Assembly (NCBI GenBank): GCA_021404525.1
Contig: JAAWWE010000008.1
Span: forward strand, 1 to 64,000
DNA from: Rhodobiaceae bacterium
GTDB taxonomy: Bacteria > Pseudomonadota > Alphaproteobacteria > Parvibaculales > Parvibaculaceae
Direction: 5' to 3'
DNA length: 64,000 nucleotides
Position numbers and translations under genes: made by a program. Shown here piece by piece: positions 1-8,485 of this stretch (the first letter of the stretch is position 1; each line of letters starts with the position of its first letter). Under the pieces are notes generated by a model, which was not told the origin of the DNA, did not search any database, and was given only the letters and a program-made list of their open reading frames with translations.

Positions 1-310
1 TGTATAAAGCAATGTGGGGTCCTTCTGCTGCCCCCAGGGTGCCGACGGCACACGGGCGTGCCCATGTTTCCCAAAGAAAACCGGAAAGTTCCCGCGGAAC
101 TGACTAACCCCGGGCATTGCGGTCTCACATGCGTCTGCTACTGCGGCCCAGCGCCCACAAAACGACGCCAAACCCTTGGAATTTGGTCTCTTTTTCTAAA
201 GGTCACCGGCCCTTCTGTCTAGCAAAGCAACGGCCCTGTTCTCTCCAGGTTCGTTCTGCTGACCCGGTTTGTTAAACGCTTCCCCATCAGGTTCAGCGCC
301 CCATCGCCCA
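1..310. other. Left-edge stretch without a recognisable gene
   Basis: No reading frame here looks like a protein I recognise. The stretch lies downstream of recA. The only local structure seen is a short palindrome AGTTCC-cgc-GGAACT at 87-101. The frame that runs on the plus strand into recA is antisense to recA and is treated as a shadow. Confidence 0.5.
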
Positions 311-347
311 CGAAAAAGCGGCGCCCACCGAAATGCGCGCCGCTTTC
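311..347 (-). terminator. Rho-independent terminator of recA
   Basis: A perfect 10-bp stem (AAAGCGGCGC at 315-324 and GCGCCGCTTT at 337-346) with a 12-nt loop is followed, on the minus strand, by a run of T (complement of the A-run at 313-317). It begins about 25 bases after the recA stop codon, so it most likely ends the recA transcript. Confidence 0.85.
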
Positions 348-370
348 AGGTCGAATATGGCGTTTCAGAC

Positions 371-1474
371 CTAACCTGCAACTTCCTCCGGCAGACCATC
401 ATCATCGTCATCCGCATCAGGACCAACGTCGAGTGCCTCTGCAAGCCCGGCATCCGCGCGGATCGCGGTTTCAATGGCCAGTGCCATATCCGGGTTTTCC
501 TTCAGGAAGGTCTTGGCGTTCTCACGTCCCTGCCCGATCCGCTGACTGTCATAAGAATACCAGGAGCCGGATTTCTCAACGACCCCGGCTTTGACACCCA
601 GATCAATGACCTCACCCATCTTGGAGACGCCCTCGCCATACATGATGTCGAATTCAACCTGCTTGAATGGCGGCGCCACCTTGTTCTTCACGACTTTGAC
701 CCGGGTCTGGTTACCCACCACTTCATCCCGGTCTTTGATGGCGCCAATCCGGCGAATATCAAGACGAACAGAGGAATAGAATTTCAGCGCATTCCCACCC
801 GTAGTCGTTTCCGGGCTACCAAACATCACCCCGATCTTCATACGGATCTGGTTGATGAAAATAACCATACAGTTTGATTTGGAAATCGAGCCTGTCAGCT
901 TCCTGAGCGCCTGGCTCATCAGCCGGGCCTGAAGGCCTGGCAGGCTGTCGCCCATATCTCCATCAAGCTCAGCCCGGGGCGTGAGAGCGGCGACAGAGTC
1001 CACAACGATCACATCCACCGCGCCGGAGCGCACCAGCGTGTCGACAATCTCCAGCGCCTGCTCGCCCGTATCAGGCTGCGAGATAAGAAGGTCGTCCAGA
1101 TTAACGCCGAGCTTGCGGGCATAGACCGGGTCCAGCGCGTGCTCCGCATCAACAAAGGCGCAAATGCCCTCTTTCTTCTGTGCTTCCGCCACCGTGTGCA
1201 GTGCAAGCGTGGTTTTACCACTTGATTCAGGCCCATAGACCTCAATCACGCGGCCTTTGGGCAGGCCGCCAATACCAAGCGCGATATCAAGACTGAGAGA
1301 GCCGGTTGGAACCGCTTCAATCTCGACCACCTGCTCGTTTTTGCCGAGCCGCATGATCGAGCCCTTACCAAAAGACCGCTCAATCTGACTGAGCGCTGCA
1401 TCCAGAGCTTTCTGCTTGTCCATACTGTCCTTGCCACGGAGGCTCACTACGTTTTCTTTCTGTTCTCGCGCCAT
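371..1474 (-). CDS. recA: Recombinase RecA
   Basis: RecA binds single-stranded DNA, pairs it with homologous duplex, and triggers LexA self-cleavage in the SOS response. The protein shows the N-terminal [18 protein letters not shown] segment, Walker [10 protein letters not shown] at residues 81-89, the [15 protein letters not shown] strand, loop L1/L2 residues around [13 protein letters not shown] and [14 protein letters not shown], and an acidic C-terminal tail ([12 protein letters not shown]). At 367 residues it has family length. The chosen ATG at 1474 has AAGGGG about 9 bases upstream; an ATG three codons earlier sits directly on that Shine-Dalgarno sequence and is less likely. It is a monocistronic unit with an SOS box about 120 bases upstream and its own terminator. 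Confidence 0.98.
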   Translation of the reverse strand: MAREQKENVVSLRGKDSMDKQKALDAALSQIERSFGKGSIMRLGKNEQVVEIEAVPTGSLSLDIALGIGGLPKGRVIEVYGPESSGKTTLALHTVAEAQKKEGICAFVDAEHALDPVYARKLGVNLDDLLISQPDTGEQALEIVDTLVRSGAVDVIVVDSVAALTPRAELDGDMGDSLPGLQARLMSQALRKLTGSISKSNCMVIFINQIRMKIGVMFGSPETTTGGNALKFYSSVRLDIRRIGAIKDRDEVVGNQTRVKVVKNKVAPPFKQVEFDIMYGEGVSKMGEVIDLGVKAGVVEKSGSWYSYDSQRIGQGRENAKTFLKENPDMALAIETAIRADAGLAEALDVGPDADDDDDGLPEEVAG

Positions 1475-1594
1475 AAGCGTCATCCCCTTATTTCATACCG
1501 GCTCTGCGGAAGCAATTGAGGTAAATGTACCTTTTTTGTTCTCATGAGCAAGAAAAAGTTTAACCCATTGAATTAATTGATATATTTAGGGAGT

Positions 1595-1609
1595 GTTCTA
1601 AACCTGTTC
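1595..1609. promoter_or_regulatory. SOS (LexA) box of recA
   Basis: GTTC-TAAACCT-GTTC is a perfect match to the alphaproteobacterial LexA operator GTTC-N7-GTTC. It lies in the 195-bp gap between recA and cckA, about 120 bases upstream of the recA start, and the same motif occurs upstream of imuB and imuA in this window. Confidence 0.85.
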
Positions 1610-1669
1610 CACAGATTTATGCACAGGCAGGCGCTCTGTTAAGTAGAATCGCCCGAGGAGGCGCCCGTT

Positions 1670-4267
1670 CTACTCCATCGCCTCTTTCACAGCAGCTGCG
1701 AGCTGTTTCAGACTGAAAGGCTTCGGAAGGAAGCGGAAGTCAACGGACGGGTCCAGGCTCTTGGCAAACGCATCTTCTGCGTAGCCGGAAATGAAGATGA
1801 TCTTGGTGCCCGGCCGCTTCTCCTGCAGCTGTTTCACCATGGTGGGCCCATCCATATTGGGCATCACTACATCACTGACCACGAGATCAATCGTGCCCTC
1901 GTGACTGTCGACAATCTCCAGCGCCACATCCCCGCTCTCAGCTTCAAGCACAGTGTAGCCCCGGGTCCCAAGTGCCCGGACAGCAAAGGTCCGCACGGCG
2001 TCTTCGTCTTCGACGAGCAGGATCGTGCCCTTACCTGTCAGGTCAGGCGCCGCTGTTTCCTCAACCTCGGCCTTAACTTTGGCCGCTGCTTCCTCTTCCG
2101 TTTCAAAGTAGCGCGGGAGATAGATGCGGAAGGTCGTGCCTTTATCCACCGTTGAGAAGGCAAAGATATAGCCGCCGGTCTGCTTCACGATCCCATAAAC
2201 CGTGGAGAGGCCAAGGCCCGTGCCCTTGCTCACATCTTTGGTCGTGAAGAAGGGCTCAAAAATCTTGCCCAAATGCTCTTTCGGGATGCCACAGCCGGTG
2301 TCCGTTACCTCGATCAACACATATTCCGCGGGCGGCATCAGCGCGTGGTCCAGCGCTTTTGCATCCTCAGCAGAGACGTTCGCCGTCCGGATGGTGAGCC
2401 GTCCGCCATCCTCCATAGCATCGCGCGCATTCACAGCGAGATTGATCACCACCTGTTCCAGCTGGTTCTGGTCAACCTTCACAAGGCCCAGATCCCGCTC
2501 ATGGGTGATCTTAAGCTCAACCGTCTCACCCAGAAGACGGCTCAGCAGATTTGAAAGCTCCGCCAGCTCATCTGTGAGATTGAGCACTTTCGGTCGCAAA
2601 GTCTGACGACGGGAGAAAGCGAGCAGCTGACGCACCAGGTTGGCAGCGCGGTTCGCATTCTGCTTGATCTGCATGACATCGGCGAAGCTCGGATCTCCCG
2701 CTTGGTGGCGCGCAAGAAGCAGGTCACAAAAGCCGATAATCGCCGTGAGCAGATTGTTAAAGTCGTGCGCCACACCACCGGCCAATTGCCCAACAGCCTG
2801 CATTTTCTGTGACTGGGCAAACTGCATCTCAAGCGATTTCTGCTCACTCGTGTCGATGAGGTAGGCAATGATAGAGGGCTGCCCGTCCGTCTCGTTGGAA
2901 TAGCTTGCAAAAAGCTGCGCAGTCTTCTCAATCTCCTCGCCTTGTTTTTGCTGGAACCGAATATCAATCGGGCCGCGTGAGCCTCCAGATGAGACCGCGC
3001 CATCAAGGAACTCTTTGAGCGCTGCCCTGTCTTCTGCCACCACGACATCGGCAAACCGGCTGCCTGCATCTGGCGTCCCGCCAACAAGGGTCACAAAGGC
3101 TGCATTTGAACTACCAAGCACACCATCTTTATCGAGTGTAGCCACGCCAATCGGCGCATTATTGAAGAACCGGGCAAAGCGCATCTCAGCATCTCGCAGA
3201 TGCGCTTCCGTATCGTCTTCCTCTTCCCGGTACATCACCACAGACCGTGACGCGCCAGGCGATCCATCAATTGTTGGCGCAAAATTCTGCACGATGCGCA
3301 CCTGGATAGGCCCGTCTGGGCCAGCCAGGTCAACATCAATGACCTGGGTGCCTTCGTCTCCCTCTTTTTCTTGAACAAAGGCGTTCACATCGCCCGCAAC
3401 GAGATCACCGAACCTCGTGCCGCCAGACACCAATTCCTCTGGTGACCGGCCAACCATGGTCGCAAACATCTGGTTCACATAATCAAGCTGCCCCGACTCC
3501 TGCGCTGAGAAAAAACCGAACGGGGCATCATCCAGGTAAGCGAGATATTTATCACGTCCAACCTGAGCTTGCGCTGCCGCAAGCCTCTCCGCGGTCATGT
3601 CTCTTAGAAGCCAGATACTGGCTCCAGTCTTGGCGGCAGCGCCAGTCAGAGGTTGAACGGCAGCCTTAAAGACCCGCTCCTGTCCTTGGCCTGCAGGAGG
3701 GACGAAGCGCAGCTCTTCTTCATCCGCTAAGCCCAATCGAGCCGCTTGCGCCAATTGATAAAGCTGCTCATCCACGCCCGCCTGCCCGGCAAGCAACCGC
3801 TCCAGCGGCATGGGACGGTCATGGGCATCAAGCCCAAGATGTCGATAAGCCTGGTTCGCAAAAAGGACAGAGCCGCGTCTGTCTGTCACGAGACAGGGGT
3901 CTGGCAGGCTTTCCAATGCATGCCCCGCAACACCCGTGACTTTGCCACGGCCAACGATCGGACTTGAAGGACGTCCGGCAATCAATGCCACAGTTGAGAA
4001 AAACCCAACAGCGACCAGGCCGCCAATCATCAGATAGCCTAAGGGGCCAGCGGCACTTAAATTGAGAAAGATAAATCCGCCGGCGGCACCGGCAAGAAAG
4101 AGACCAATAAGGCCAGCCAGGCCCAGCGAACTGCGCCACCGGTTCTGATCAGAAAAACCCGGTTTGTCTGAAGAAGGCCGCGCGGGCTCACTGACATGTG
4201 TTGTCGGACCAGAAGCGGGCTCTTGGCTCCCAGGATCCCCTTGCCCATCCATCAGTGTATCGCTCAT
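1670..4267 (-). CDS. cckA: Cell-cycle hybrid histidine kinase CckA
   Basis: CckA is the membrane hybrid kinase that passes phosphate through ChpT to CtrA and CpdR in alphaproteobacteria. Two membrane segments lie near residues 47-69 and 75-97. Three PAS-like regions follow (about 115-225, 240-345, 360-475). The HisKA domain has the CckA-type H-box GGVAHDFNNLLTAI (His501). The HATPase part carries NLAVNARDAM and GTGLGLSTVYGIVKQ, and a C-terminal receiver domain (about 745-865) has VVSDVVMPNMDG with Asp799 as acceptor. Length 865 is slightly more than the Caulobacter protein. It lies 102 bases downstream of flhB and ends the flgB-to-flhB operon, an arrangement that ties the CtrA-activating kinase physically to flagellar genes. 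Confidence 0.93.
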   Translation of the reverse strand: MSDTLMDGQGDPGSQEPASGPTTHVSEPARPSSDKPGFSDQNRWRSSLGLAGLIGLFLAGAAGGFIFLNLSAAGPLGYLMIGGLVAVGFFSTVALIAGRPSSPIVGRGKVTGVAGHALESLPDPCLVTDRRGSVLFANQAYRHLGLDAHDRPMPLERLLAGQAGVDEQLYQLAQAARLGLADEEELRFVPPAGQGQERVFKAAVQPLTGAAAKTGASIWLLRDMTAERLAAAQAQVGRDKYLAYLDDAPFGFFSAQESGQLDYVNQMFATMVGRSPEELVSGGTRFGDLVAGDVNAFVQEKEGDEGTQVIDVDLAGPDGPIQVRIVQNFAPTIDGSPGASRSVVMYREEEDDTEAHLRDAEMRFARFFNNAPIGVATLDKDGVLGSSNAAFVTLVGGTPDAGSRFADVVVAEDRAALKEFLDGAVSSGGSRGPIDIRFQQKQGEEIEKTAQLFASYSNETDGQPSIIAYLIDTSEQKSLEMQFAQSQKMQAVGQLAGGVAHDFNNLLTAIIGFCDLLLARHQAGDPSFADVMQIKQNANRAANLVRQLLAFSRRQTLRPKVLNLTDELAELSNLLSRLLGETVELKITHERDLGLVKVDQNQLEQVVINLAVNARDAMEDGGRLTIRTANVSAEDAKALDHALMPPAEYVLIEVTDTGCGIPKEHLGKIFEPFFTTKDVSKGTGLGLSTVYGIVKQTGGYIFAFSTVDKGTTFRIYLPRYFETEEEAAAKVKAEVEETAAPDLTGKGTILLVEDEDAVRTFAVRALGTRGYTVLEAESGDVALEIVDSHEGTIDLVVSDVVMPNMDGPTMVKQLQEKRPGTKIIFISGYAEDAFAKSLDPSVDFRFLPKPFSLKQLAAAVKEAME

Positions 4268-4369
4268 CTATCCAGATCTTATCCGCCGAGATCACAATCC
4301 CAATAAGCCAGACGTGTTTCCGCATCCGGCCACGTTCAAAGCCCCAGCACATCCGAATCACCGTATGCG

Positions 4370-5443
4370 CTAGTTACGTGACATCTTACTCTTAAGACGC
4401 ATCACGTAGCCAATAACCTCAGCGACAGCTTTGTAGTGTTCTGGCGGAATTGATTCTTCCAACTCAACGGATGCATAGAGTGCACGGGCAAGCGGCGGGC
4501 TCTCAACAATAGGCACCTCATGGTCGGCCCCGATTTCTCTGATTTTCAGCGCAATCGCGTCCATCCCCTTTGCCACACAGACCGGCGCCGCCATACCTTG
4601 TTGGTATTCCAGAGCGACCGCATAGTGGGTCGGGTTGGTGATGATCACCGCAGCATCAGGCACGCGAGACATCATACGCTGACGCCCCCGTTCCATGCGC
4701 AAGGCACGAAGCTTCGCTTTGACGGTTGGATCACCCTCTGTCTGCTTATATTCGTCCTTGACCTCTTGCACCGTCATGCGCTGCTTCTTGTTCCATTGCG
4801 CCACTTCAAACACGTAATCTGCCGCCGCAAGCACAGTCATAATGGCAACCACCATCGCCAGGATTTTGATCGCGATGGACTGAACGAAGGGAAGCAGCAT
4901 CCCCACATCCATGGTCATAAGAATGAGCAGTTGGTCGCGCATGGGCCAGACAATGAGAAAAGTGGCAATGGACACCAAACTCAGCTTCACAAGACCTTTG
5001 GTGAAGTTCATCAGACTTTTTGGGGAAAAAAGCCGCTTTAGGCCTTCTTTCGGCGAGATCTTACTGAGCTTCGGCTTCATGTTCTCTGTCGTGAACACAG
5101 GCATGTTCTGAACGAGATTTCCTGCAATACCCGCCCCGATCAGCAACATCATCGGTATGGCCAGAATCTTGAGAATGGCGATACCGATCTGCTCCCACAC
5201 AAACATGAGGTTGTTTTGATCAACAGAAATGTCATGGGGGTCAGACAGAAAGACGGTAAAGGCGCGCGCGAAATCTCCGGATGCCCCCGTAGAGGCAATA
5301 CCCACCACCAACGCTGTTGCTATCATAATGAACCAGGTATTGACCTCCTGGCTCTTGGGCATGTCACCTTTTTTTCGGGCGTCCTCCAGTTTTTTGGAGG
5401 TCGCCTCTTCGGTTTTTTCTGAATCGTCGGCTTGATCCGCCAT
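4370..5443 (-). CDS. flhB: Flagellar export switch protein FlhB
   Basis: FlhB is the membrane component of the flagellar type III export gate that switches substrate class from rod/hook to filament. The start (residues 1-30) is the usual charged DDSEKTEEATSKKLEDARKKGDMPKSQE segment. Four hydrophobic segments follow, and the cytoplasmic part contains the self-cleaving NPTH motif (ITNPTHYAVAL, near residue 265). Length 357 is typical. It follows fliR by 29 bases and precedes cckA, in the operon flgB-flgC-fliE-fliQ-fliR-flhB-cckA. Confidence 0.97.
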   Translation of the reverse strand: MADQADDSEKTEEATSKKLEDARKKGDMPKSQEVNTWFIMIATALVVGIASTGASGDFARAFTVFLSDPHDISVDQNNLMFVWEQIGIAILKILAIPMMLLIGAGIAGNLVQNMPVFTTENMKPKLSKISPKEGLKRLFSPKSLMNFTKGLVKLSLVSIATFLIVWPMRDQLLILMTMDVGMLLPFVQSIAIKILAMVVAIMTVLAAADYVFEVAQWNKKQRMTVQEVKDEYKQTEGDPTVKAKLRALRMERGRQRMMSRVPDAAVIITNPTHYAVALEYQQGMAAPVCVAKGMDAIALKIREIGADHEVPIVESPPLARALYASVELEESIPPEHYKAVAEVIGYVMRLKSKMSRN

Positions 5444-5472
5444 AGACCCTCTCGCATGAAGCGCCTAGCCCA

Positions 5473-6231
5473 TCAGGCCAGGAACTTACTCATGCTCTCT
5501 TCGAAAAAGGTGAGAAACCACATCATCATCGCGCCCATAAGCACGGCGAATAACGCAAACCCCAACAAAATATTTGCAGGCATAGCCACGAAAAAGATCT
5601 GCACCTGGGGCATCAGCTTCGACAGGATGCCGAGCGCCAGATAGAAAATCATTCCAAACACAACAAAGGGAGCCGCTATCTGGACGGCTAACTTGAAGGA
5701 CCCGGCAACCACACCTGTCGCGGTCTCCACAAAGTCTCCAATTGGTATCCCAGCCCCGGGTTCAAAAAGCACGTAACTGTCGCGCATGGCCGCGATCAGC
5801 AAAAAATGCAGATCCGTCGCAAAAATCATCGTCACCGCGAGCATGGAAAGAAAAGATCCCACCAGCGCACTTTGGATGCCCTGCGTCGGGTCGACATTCT
5901 GGGCAAAAGCAAGCCCCGTCTGAAAAGCGATGATCGTACCTGCAACCTGCAGCGCACTCATTATCAGACGCGCCACCGACCCGATCAGAAAGCCAACAGC
6001 AATTTCCGAGAAAACACCCCACGCGATACCAGCGACCGTCGCGGGAACCGGCCCATAAGCATCTGCAACCAGTGGCATCAAAACCATGGAGATCAGGACC
6101 GCCAGCGTCAGCCTTACACGATTTGAGACGCTGAATTCCCCGAGCGCCGGCATCAACATCACCATGGTGCCTATGCGGGAGAAGACCAGCATGAACACAT
6201 AGGCCGTTGTGGGGGCGAGTTCAAAACTCAT
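5473..6231 (-). CDS. fliR: Flagellar export gate protein FliR
   Basis: FliR is an integral membrane part of the flagellar export gate (FliPQR). The 252-residue protein is almost entirely hydrophobic, begins MSFELAPTTAYVFMLVFSRIG, and contains the FliR signature FQTGLAFAQNVDPTQGIQSALVGSFLS. I chose the ATG at 6231 rather than the TTG two codons upstream. It lies between fliQ (42 bases upstream) and flhB in the minus-strand export operon. Confidence 0.95.
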   Translation of the reverse strand: MSFELAPTTAYVFMLVFSRIGTMVMLMPALGEFSVSNRVRLTLAVLISMVLMPLVADAYGPVPATVAGIAWGVFSEIAVGFLIGSVARLIMSALQVAGTIIAFQTGLAFAQNVDPTQGIQSALVGSFLSMLAVTMIFATDLHFLLIAAMRDSYVLFEPGAGIPIGDFVETATGVVAGSFKLAVQIAAPFVVFGMIFYLALGILSKLMPQVQIFFVAMPANILLGFALFAVLMGAMMMWFLTFFEESMSKFLA

Positions 6232-6273
6232 GTACAAGCACCGTAAGGGTTTTCAGGAACATGCCGGTCCACA

Positions 6274-6537
6274 TCAACCCGAGACAATTCTGTCGGCAAT
6301 GTAGGTCATGTATGCCCCCAAAGTACTGCCCATGAAGGGCAGCATCACGATGAGGCCTATGAAGATCGCAAGAATTTTTGGAACAAAAACCAACGTCATT
6401 TCTTGGATCTGCGTCAGCGCCTGGAAGAGCGCGATAACAAGACCGACTCCCAGGCCAATCAGCATTAGAGGCGACGAGACTTTGAGCAACACAACAATGC
6501 CCTCACGTCCAACATCCAAAACTTCTGCTCCAGTCAT
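6274..6537 (-). CDS. fliQ: Flagellar export gate protein FliQ
   Basis: An 87-residue protein with two membrane segments, the normal size and topology for FliQ. It begins MTGAEVLDVGREGIVVLLK and contains the family segment LVIALFQALTQIQEMTLVFVPKI. FliQ packs in several copies around the FliP/FliR core of the export gate. Neighbours fliE upstream and fliR downstream confirm the assignment. Confidence 0.95.
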   Translation of the reverse strand: MTGAEVLDVGREGIVVLLKVSSPLMLIGLGVGLVIALFQALTQIQEMTLVFVPKILAIFIGLIVMLPFMGSTLGAYMTYIADRIVSG

Positions 6538-6561
6538 CCCCTGCTCTCCTCAAATGTACCG

Positions 6562-6885
6562 TTAGATCGGCATCTTCATGATTTCCTGATAGGCGGTAAT
6601 CACATTGTCGCGGATCGCAACAACGGTCTGTAATGTCGCTTCGGCTTCCGACACCGCGGTCACCACGTCAACCACATCCGCCGTTCCGGCGACAGAGGCA
6701 GCTGTCTGCTGCTCAGCGTTGATGCCGGTAGCTGCCATATTTTCCACGACACCTTTGAGCATGTCGCCAAAGCCGCCCTGACCCGCGCCTGCCGTCGCCG
6801 ACACATCATTGGCGCCCCCAAGGTCAGTCGCCTGTTTAACAGCATTTGTATAGGCATTAAGTGCAACAGAAGCAGGAACAGTCAT
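6562..6885 (-). CDS. fliE: Flagellar hook-basal body protein FliE
   Basis: FliE joins the MS ring to the proximal rod and is the first rod-type export substrate. The 107-residue protein ends with the conserved C-terminal helix (AEATLQTVVAIRDNVITAYQEIMKMPI). The first half is Ala/Gly-rich. It lies between flgC and fliQ, the usual alphaproteobacterial order, with 24 bases to fliQ. Confidence 0.94.
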   Translation of the reverse strand: MTVPASVALNAYTNAVKQATDLGGANDVSATAGAGQGGFGDMLKGVVENMAATGINAEQQTAASVAGTADVVDVVTAVSEAEATLQTVVAIRDNVITAYQEIMKMPI

Positions 6886-6925
6886 ACCGTCTTTCCTTCA
6901 AAAGGCCCTGAGTTAAGCGATCGAT

Positions 6926-7336
6926 TCAGCGACGCAACAGTTCGAGCGTCTGGGACATCATGCGTCGAGAGGCCTGGATCATATTGAGGTTCGCTTCATA
7001 AGAGCGCTGTGCCTCTTTCATATCCATGGACTCCACAAGTCCATTCACATTCGGCATCTGCACATAGCCATTCTCGTCAGCACCGGGATGTCCGGGCATA
7101 TATTTCAGTTCAAAGTCAGATTTATCGGCGACAGGTTTGCCAACCTTCACAACCCGCGCATTGAGCTCGCGGTCAAGTTCGCTCTCAAACGTCACGATCT
7201 GACGTCGATAAGGCTCAGCGCCCGGTGTCGTTGCGGCCGACTGCGAGTTGGCAATATTCTCTGCCAGTACCCGCATACGCCCACTTTGGGCCCGCATGCC
7301 GGAAGCGGCAATCATCATTGATTTCACGAGATCCAT
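6926..7336 (-). CDS. flgC: Flagellar proximal rod protein FlgC
   Basis: FlgC is a proximal rod subunit. The N-terminal helix MDLVKSMMIAASGMRAQSGR and the NIANS motif are those of the rod/hook family, and the C-terminal helix SYEANLNMIQASRRMMSQTLELLRR is typical. The 136-residue length matches the family. It follows flgB by 22 bases. Confidence 0.96.
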   Translation of the reverse strand: MDLVKSMMIAASGMRAQSGRMRVLAENIANSQSAATTPGAEPYRRQIVTFESELDRELNARVVKVGKPVADKSDFELKYMPGHPGADENGYVQMPNVNGLVESMDMKEAQRSYEANLNMIQASRRMMSQTLELLRR

Positions 7337-7358
7337 AACCTGCTCTCCTCAGATACGC

Positions 7359-7769
7359 TCAGCCCTTACCCAGGGCAATTTTCAACATGCCGACGCTCTT
7401 GGCATAGAGACCCGTCACCGTCTGGTAATCCATCTGGTTCTCCGCGGCTTTAATCATCTGCTCTTCCAACACCACCGCATTACCGGTCGGTGTGGTCTCA
7501 AAATCTGGACTTCGCACATAGGCCGATGAGCTGCCGCCTGTGCTGCCATTTGCATTTAAATGATTGTCGTCAGTGCGGGCAGCTGACAAAACCTGGCGTG
7601 AAACGCGGCTGCGCAGCATTGCCCCAAAGTCAGGCTCCGACAGGTCTTTAGCAATATAATTGGGTGTATCTGCATTCGCGACATTCTCTGCAATCACCCG
7701 CTGCCGGTCCGACAGCCAATGCATGCGTTCCTTCATCATCGAAAAGATGGGGGAGTCACCAAGAAACAT
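7359..7769 (-). CDS. flgB: Flagellar proximal rod protein FlgB
   Basis: FlgB is a rod subunit and the first gene of the flgBC-fliEQR-flhB-cckA operon. The protein shows the family's N-terminal helix with NVANADTPNYIAKDL and the C-terminal helix ending TGLYAKSVGMLKIALGKG. I place the start at the ATG encoding MFLGDSPIFSMMKERM, giving 136 residues; the frame is open for 18 codons further upstream, but that extension (rich in Arg, His, Thr) is unlike other FlgB proteins. Confidence 0.95.
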   Translation of the reverse strand: MFLGDSPIFSMMKERMHWLSDRQRVIAENVANADTPNYIAKDLSEPDFGAMLRSRVSRQVLSAARTDDNHLNANGSTGGSSSAYVRSPDFETTPTGNAVVLEEQMIKAAENQMDYQTVTGLYAKSVGMLKIALGKG

Positions 7770-7907
7770 GGGAGCGCGTGTCCTGATCATGCACCATGAG
7801 GTGCGGGTTGCCGCGTGGTGCAACCCTTTCTGGGATCACGCGAGTGAGAAATCGCGAACAGATGCAATCCTTGCGTCGTTCGTTAAGAGCAGTTTCGCGC
7901 CACTAGG

Positions 7908-7922
7908 TAAATTTTGCCTTAA
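7908..7922 (-). promoter_or_regulatory. Candidate CtrA box for the flgB operon
   Basis: On the minus strand the sequence reads TTAA-GGCAAAA-TTTA, one mismatch from the CtrA consensus TTAA-N7-TTAA. It lies about 140 bases upstream of the flgB start codon. It is a motif match only. Confidence 0.4.
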
Positions 7923-7989
7923 TTGGTTTCCCACAGGCAAAAGGCCTCAAAACACCCGCCTATTGTATCTACAGGACTTTCTGAAGGGC

Positions 7990-8004
7990 TTAACCCGTTC
8001 TTAA
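7990..8004 (+). promoter_or_regulatory. Candidate CtrA box for fliO-fliP
   Basis: TTAA-CCCGTTC-TTAA is a perfect match to the CtrA consensus and is followed by GCATAAA, a string also found after the second perfect CtrA box at 22391-22405. It lies about 100 bases upstream of fliO. Confidence 0.65.
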
Positions 8005-8011
8005 GCATAAA

Positions 8012-8028
8012 CCCGGCAACATCTGCCC
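8012..8028. promoter_or_regulatory. GGCA-N5-TGCC palindrome (FlbD/ftr-like)
   Basis: CCCGGCA-ACATC-TGCCC lies 7 bases beyond the CtrA box. The same palindrome recurs at 17555, 22416, 22439 and 39486, always at flagellar promoters, and resembles the ftr element bound by the sigma-54 activator/repressor FlbD in Caulobacter. The identification as an FlbD site is inference. Confidence 0.5.
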
Positions 8029-8104
8029 AGTTACGGCACATGTGCAGCGATCTTGTTAACCAGTTTCGCTGACCAGGGATGCCAAGGTCTTTTGGGGAAA
8101 GTTC

Positions 8105-8485
8105 ATGGAACTCAGCGAAATACTCCGCTTCGCATCAGCACTCATCTTTGTTGTTGGTCTTATTGTTGCCTGCGCCTGGGGCGCGCGGCGCTTTGGTCTG
8201 GTGCCCACAGGCCGCCAAACATCTATGAATAAGCGCCTTGCGGTGACCGAAACCCTCGCAATCGACCCCAAACGCAAACTGGTAATTGTACGCCATGATG
8301 ATCGCGAACATCTCCTGCTTCTAGGAGATCAGGACACCATTCTGGAAGCGGGCCTTCCCGCCAAAGAAGAGCCGGTGCTTGAAGGGACTGCAGACGTCAA
8401 ACCTCTCAACGCCTCTGCGCTAACGGGGCCCGTGACAGATCAAATGCAAAAGGTTGTTTCTCTTCTGAAGGAGCGCCGCGCGTGA
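8105..8485 (+). CDS. fliO: Flagellar biosynthesis protein FliO
   Basis: FliO is a small membrane protein that helps FliP assemble in the export gate. The 126-residue protein has one N-terminal membrane segment (about residues 6-25) followed by a cytoplasmic domain with RLAVTETLAIDPKRKLVIVRHDDREHLLLLG, the FliO core. The start has GGGGA 6-7 bases upstream. It overlaps fliP by 4 bases (GTGA), so the two are translationally coupled. Confidence 0.92.
   Translation: MELSEILRFASALIFVVGLIVACAWGARRFGLVPTGRQTSMNKRLAVTETLAIDPKRKLVIVRHDDREHLLLLGDQDTILEAGLPAKEEPVLEGTADVKPLNASALTGPVTDQMQKVVSLLKERRA

Larger units (their letters stand above)
7770..8104. promoter_or_regulatory. Divergent control region between flgB and fliO
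   Basis: This 335-bp gap must drive the export/rod operon leftwards and fliO-fliP rightwards. It holds a perfect CtrA-type box at 7990-8004, a near-perfect one in the other orientation at 7908-7922, and a GGCA-N5-TGCC palindrome at 8012-8028. No clear sigma-54 promoter was found. Confidence 0.6.

Noticed and set aside
269-877. A 202-codon plus-strand frame over the 3' end of recA
   Set aside because: It is antisense to recA, whose protein is unmistakable, and its product shows no family features.
8034-8048. A weak sigma-54-like sequence CGGCAC-ATGTG-CAGC upstream of fliO
   Set aside because: The spacing fits but both conserved ends deviate (CGG for TGG, CAGC for TTGC), and a perfect CtrA box nearby explains the promoter better.
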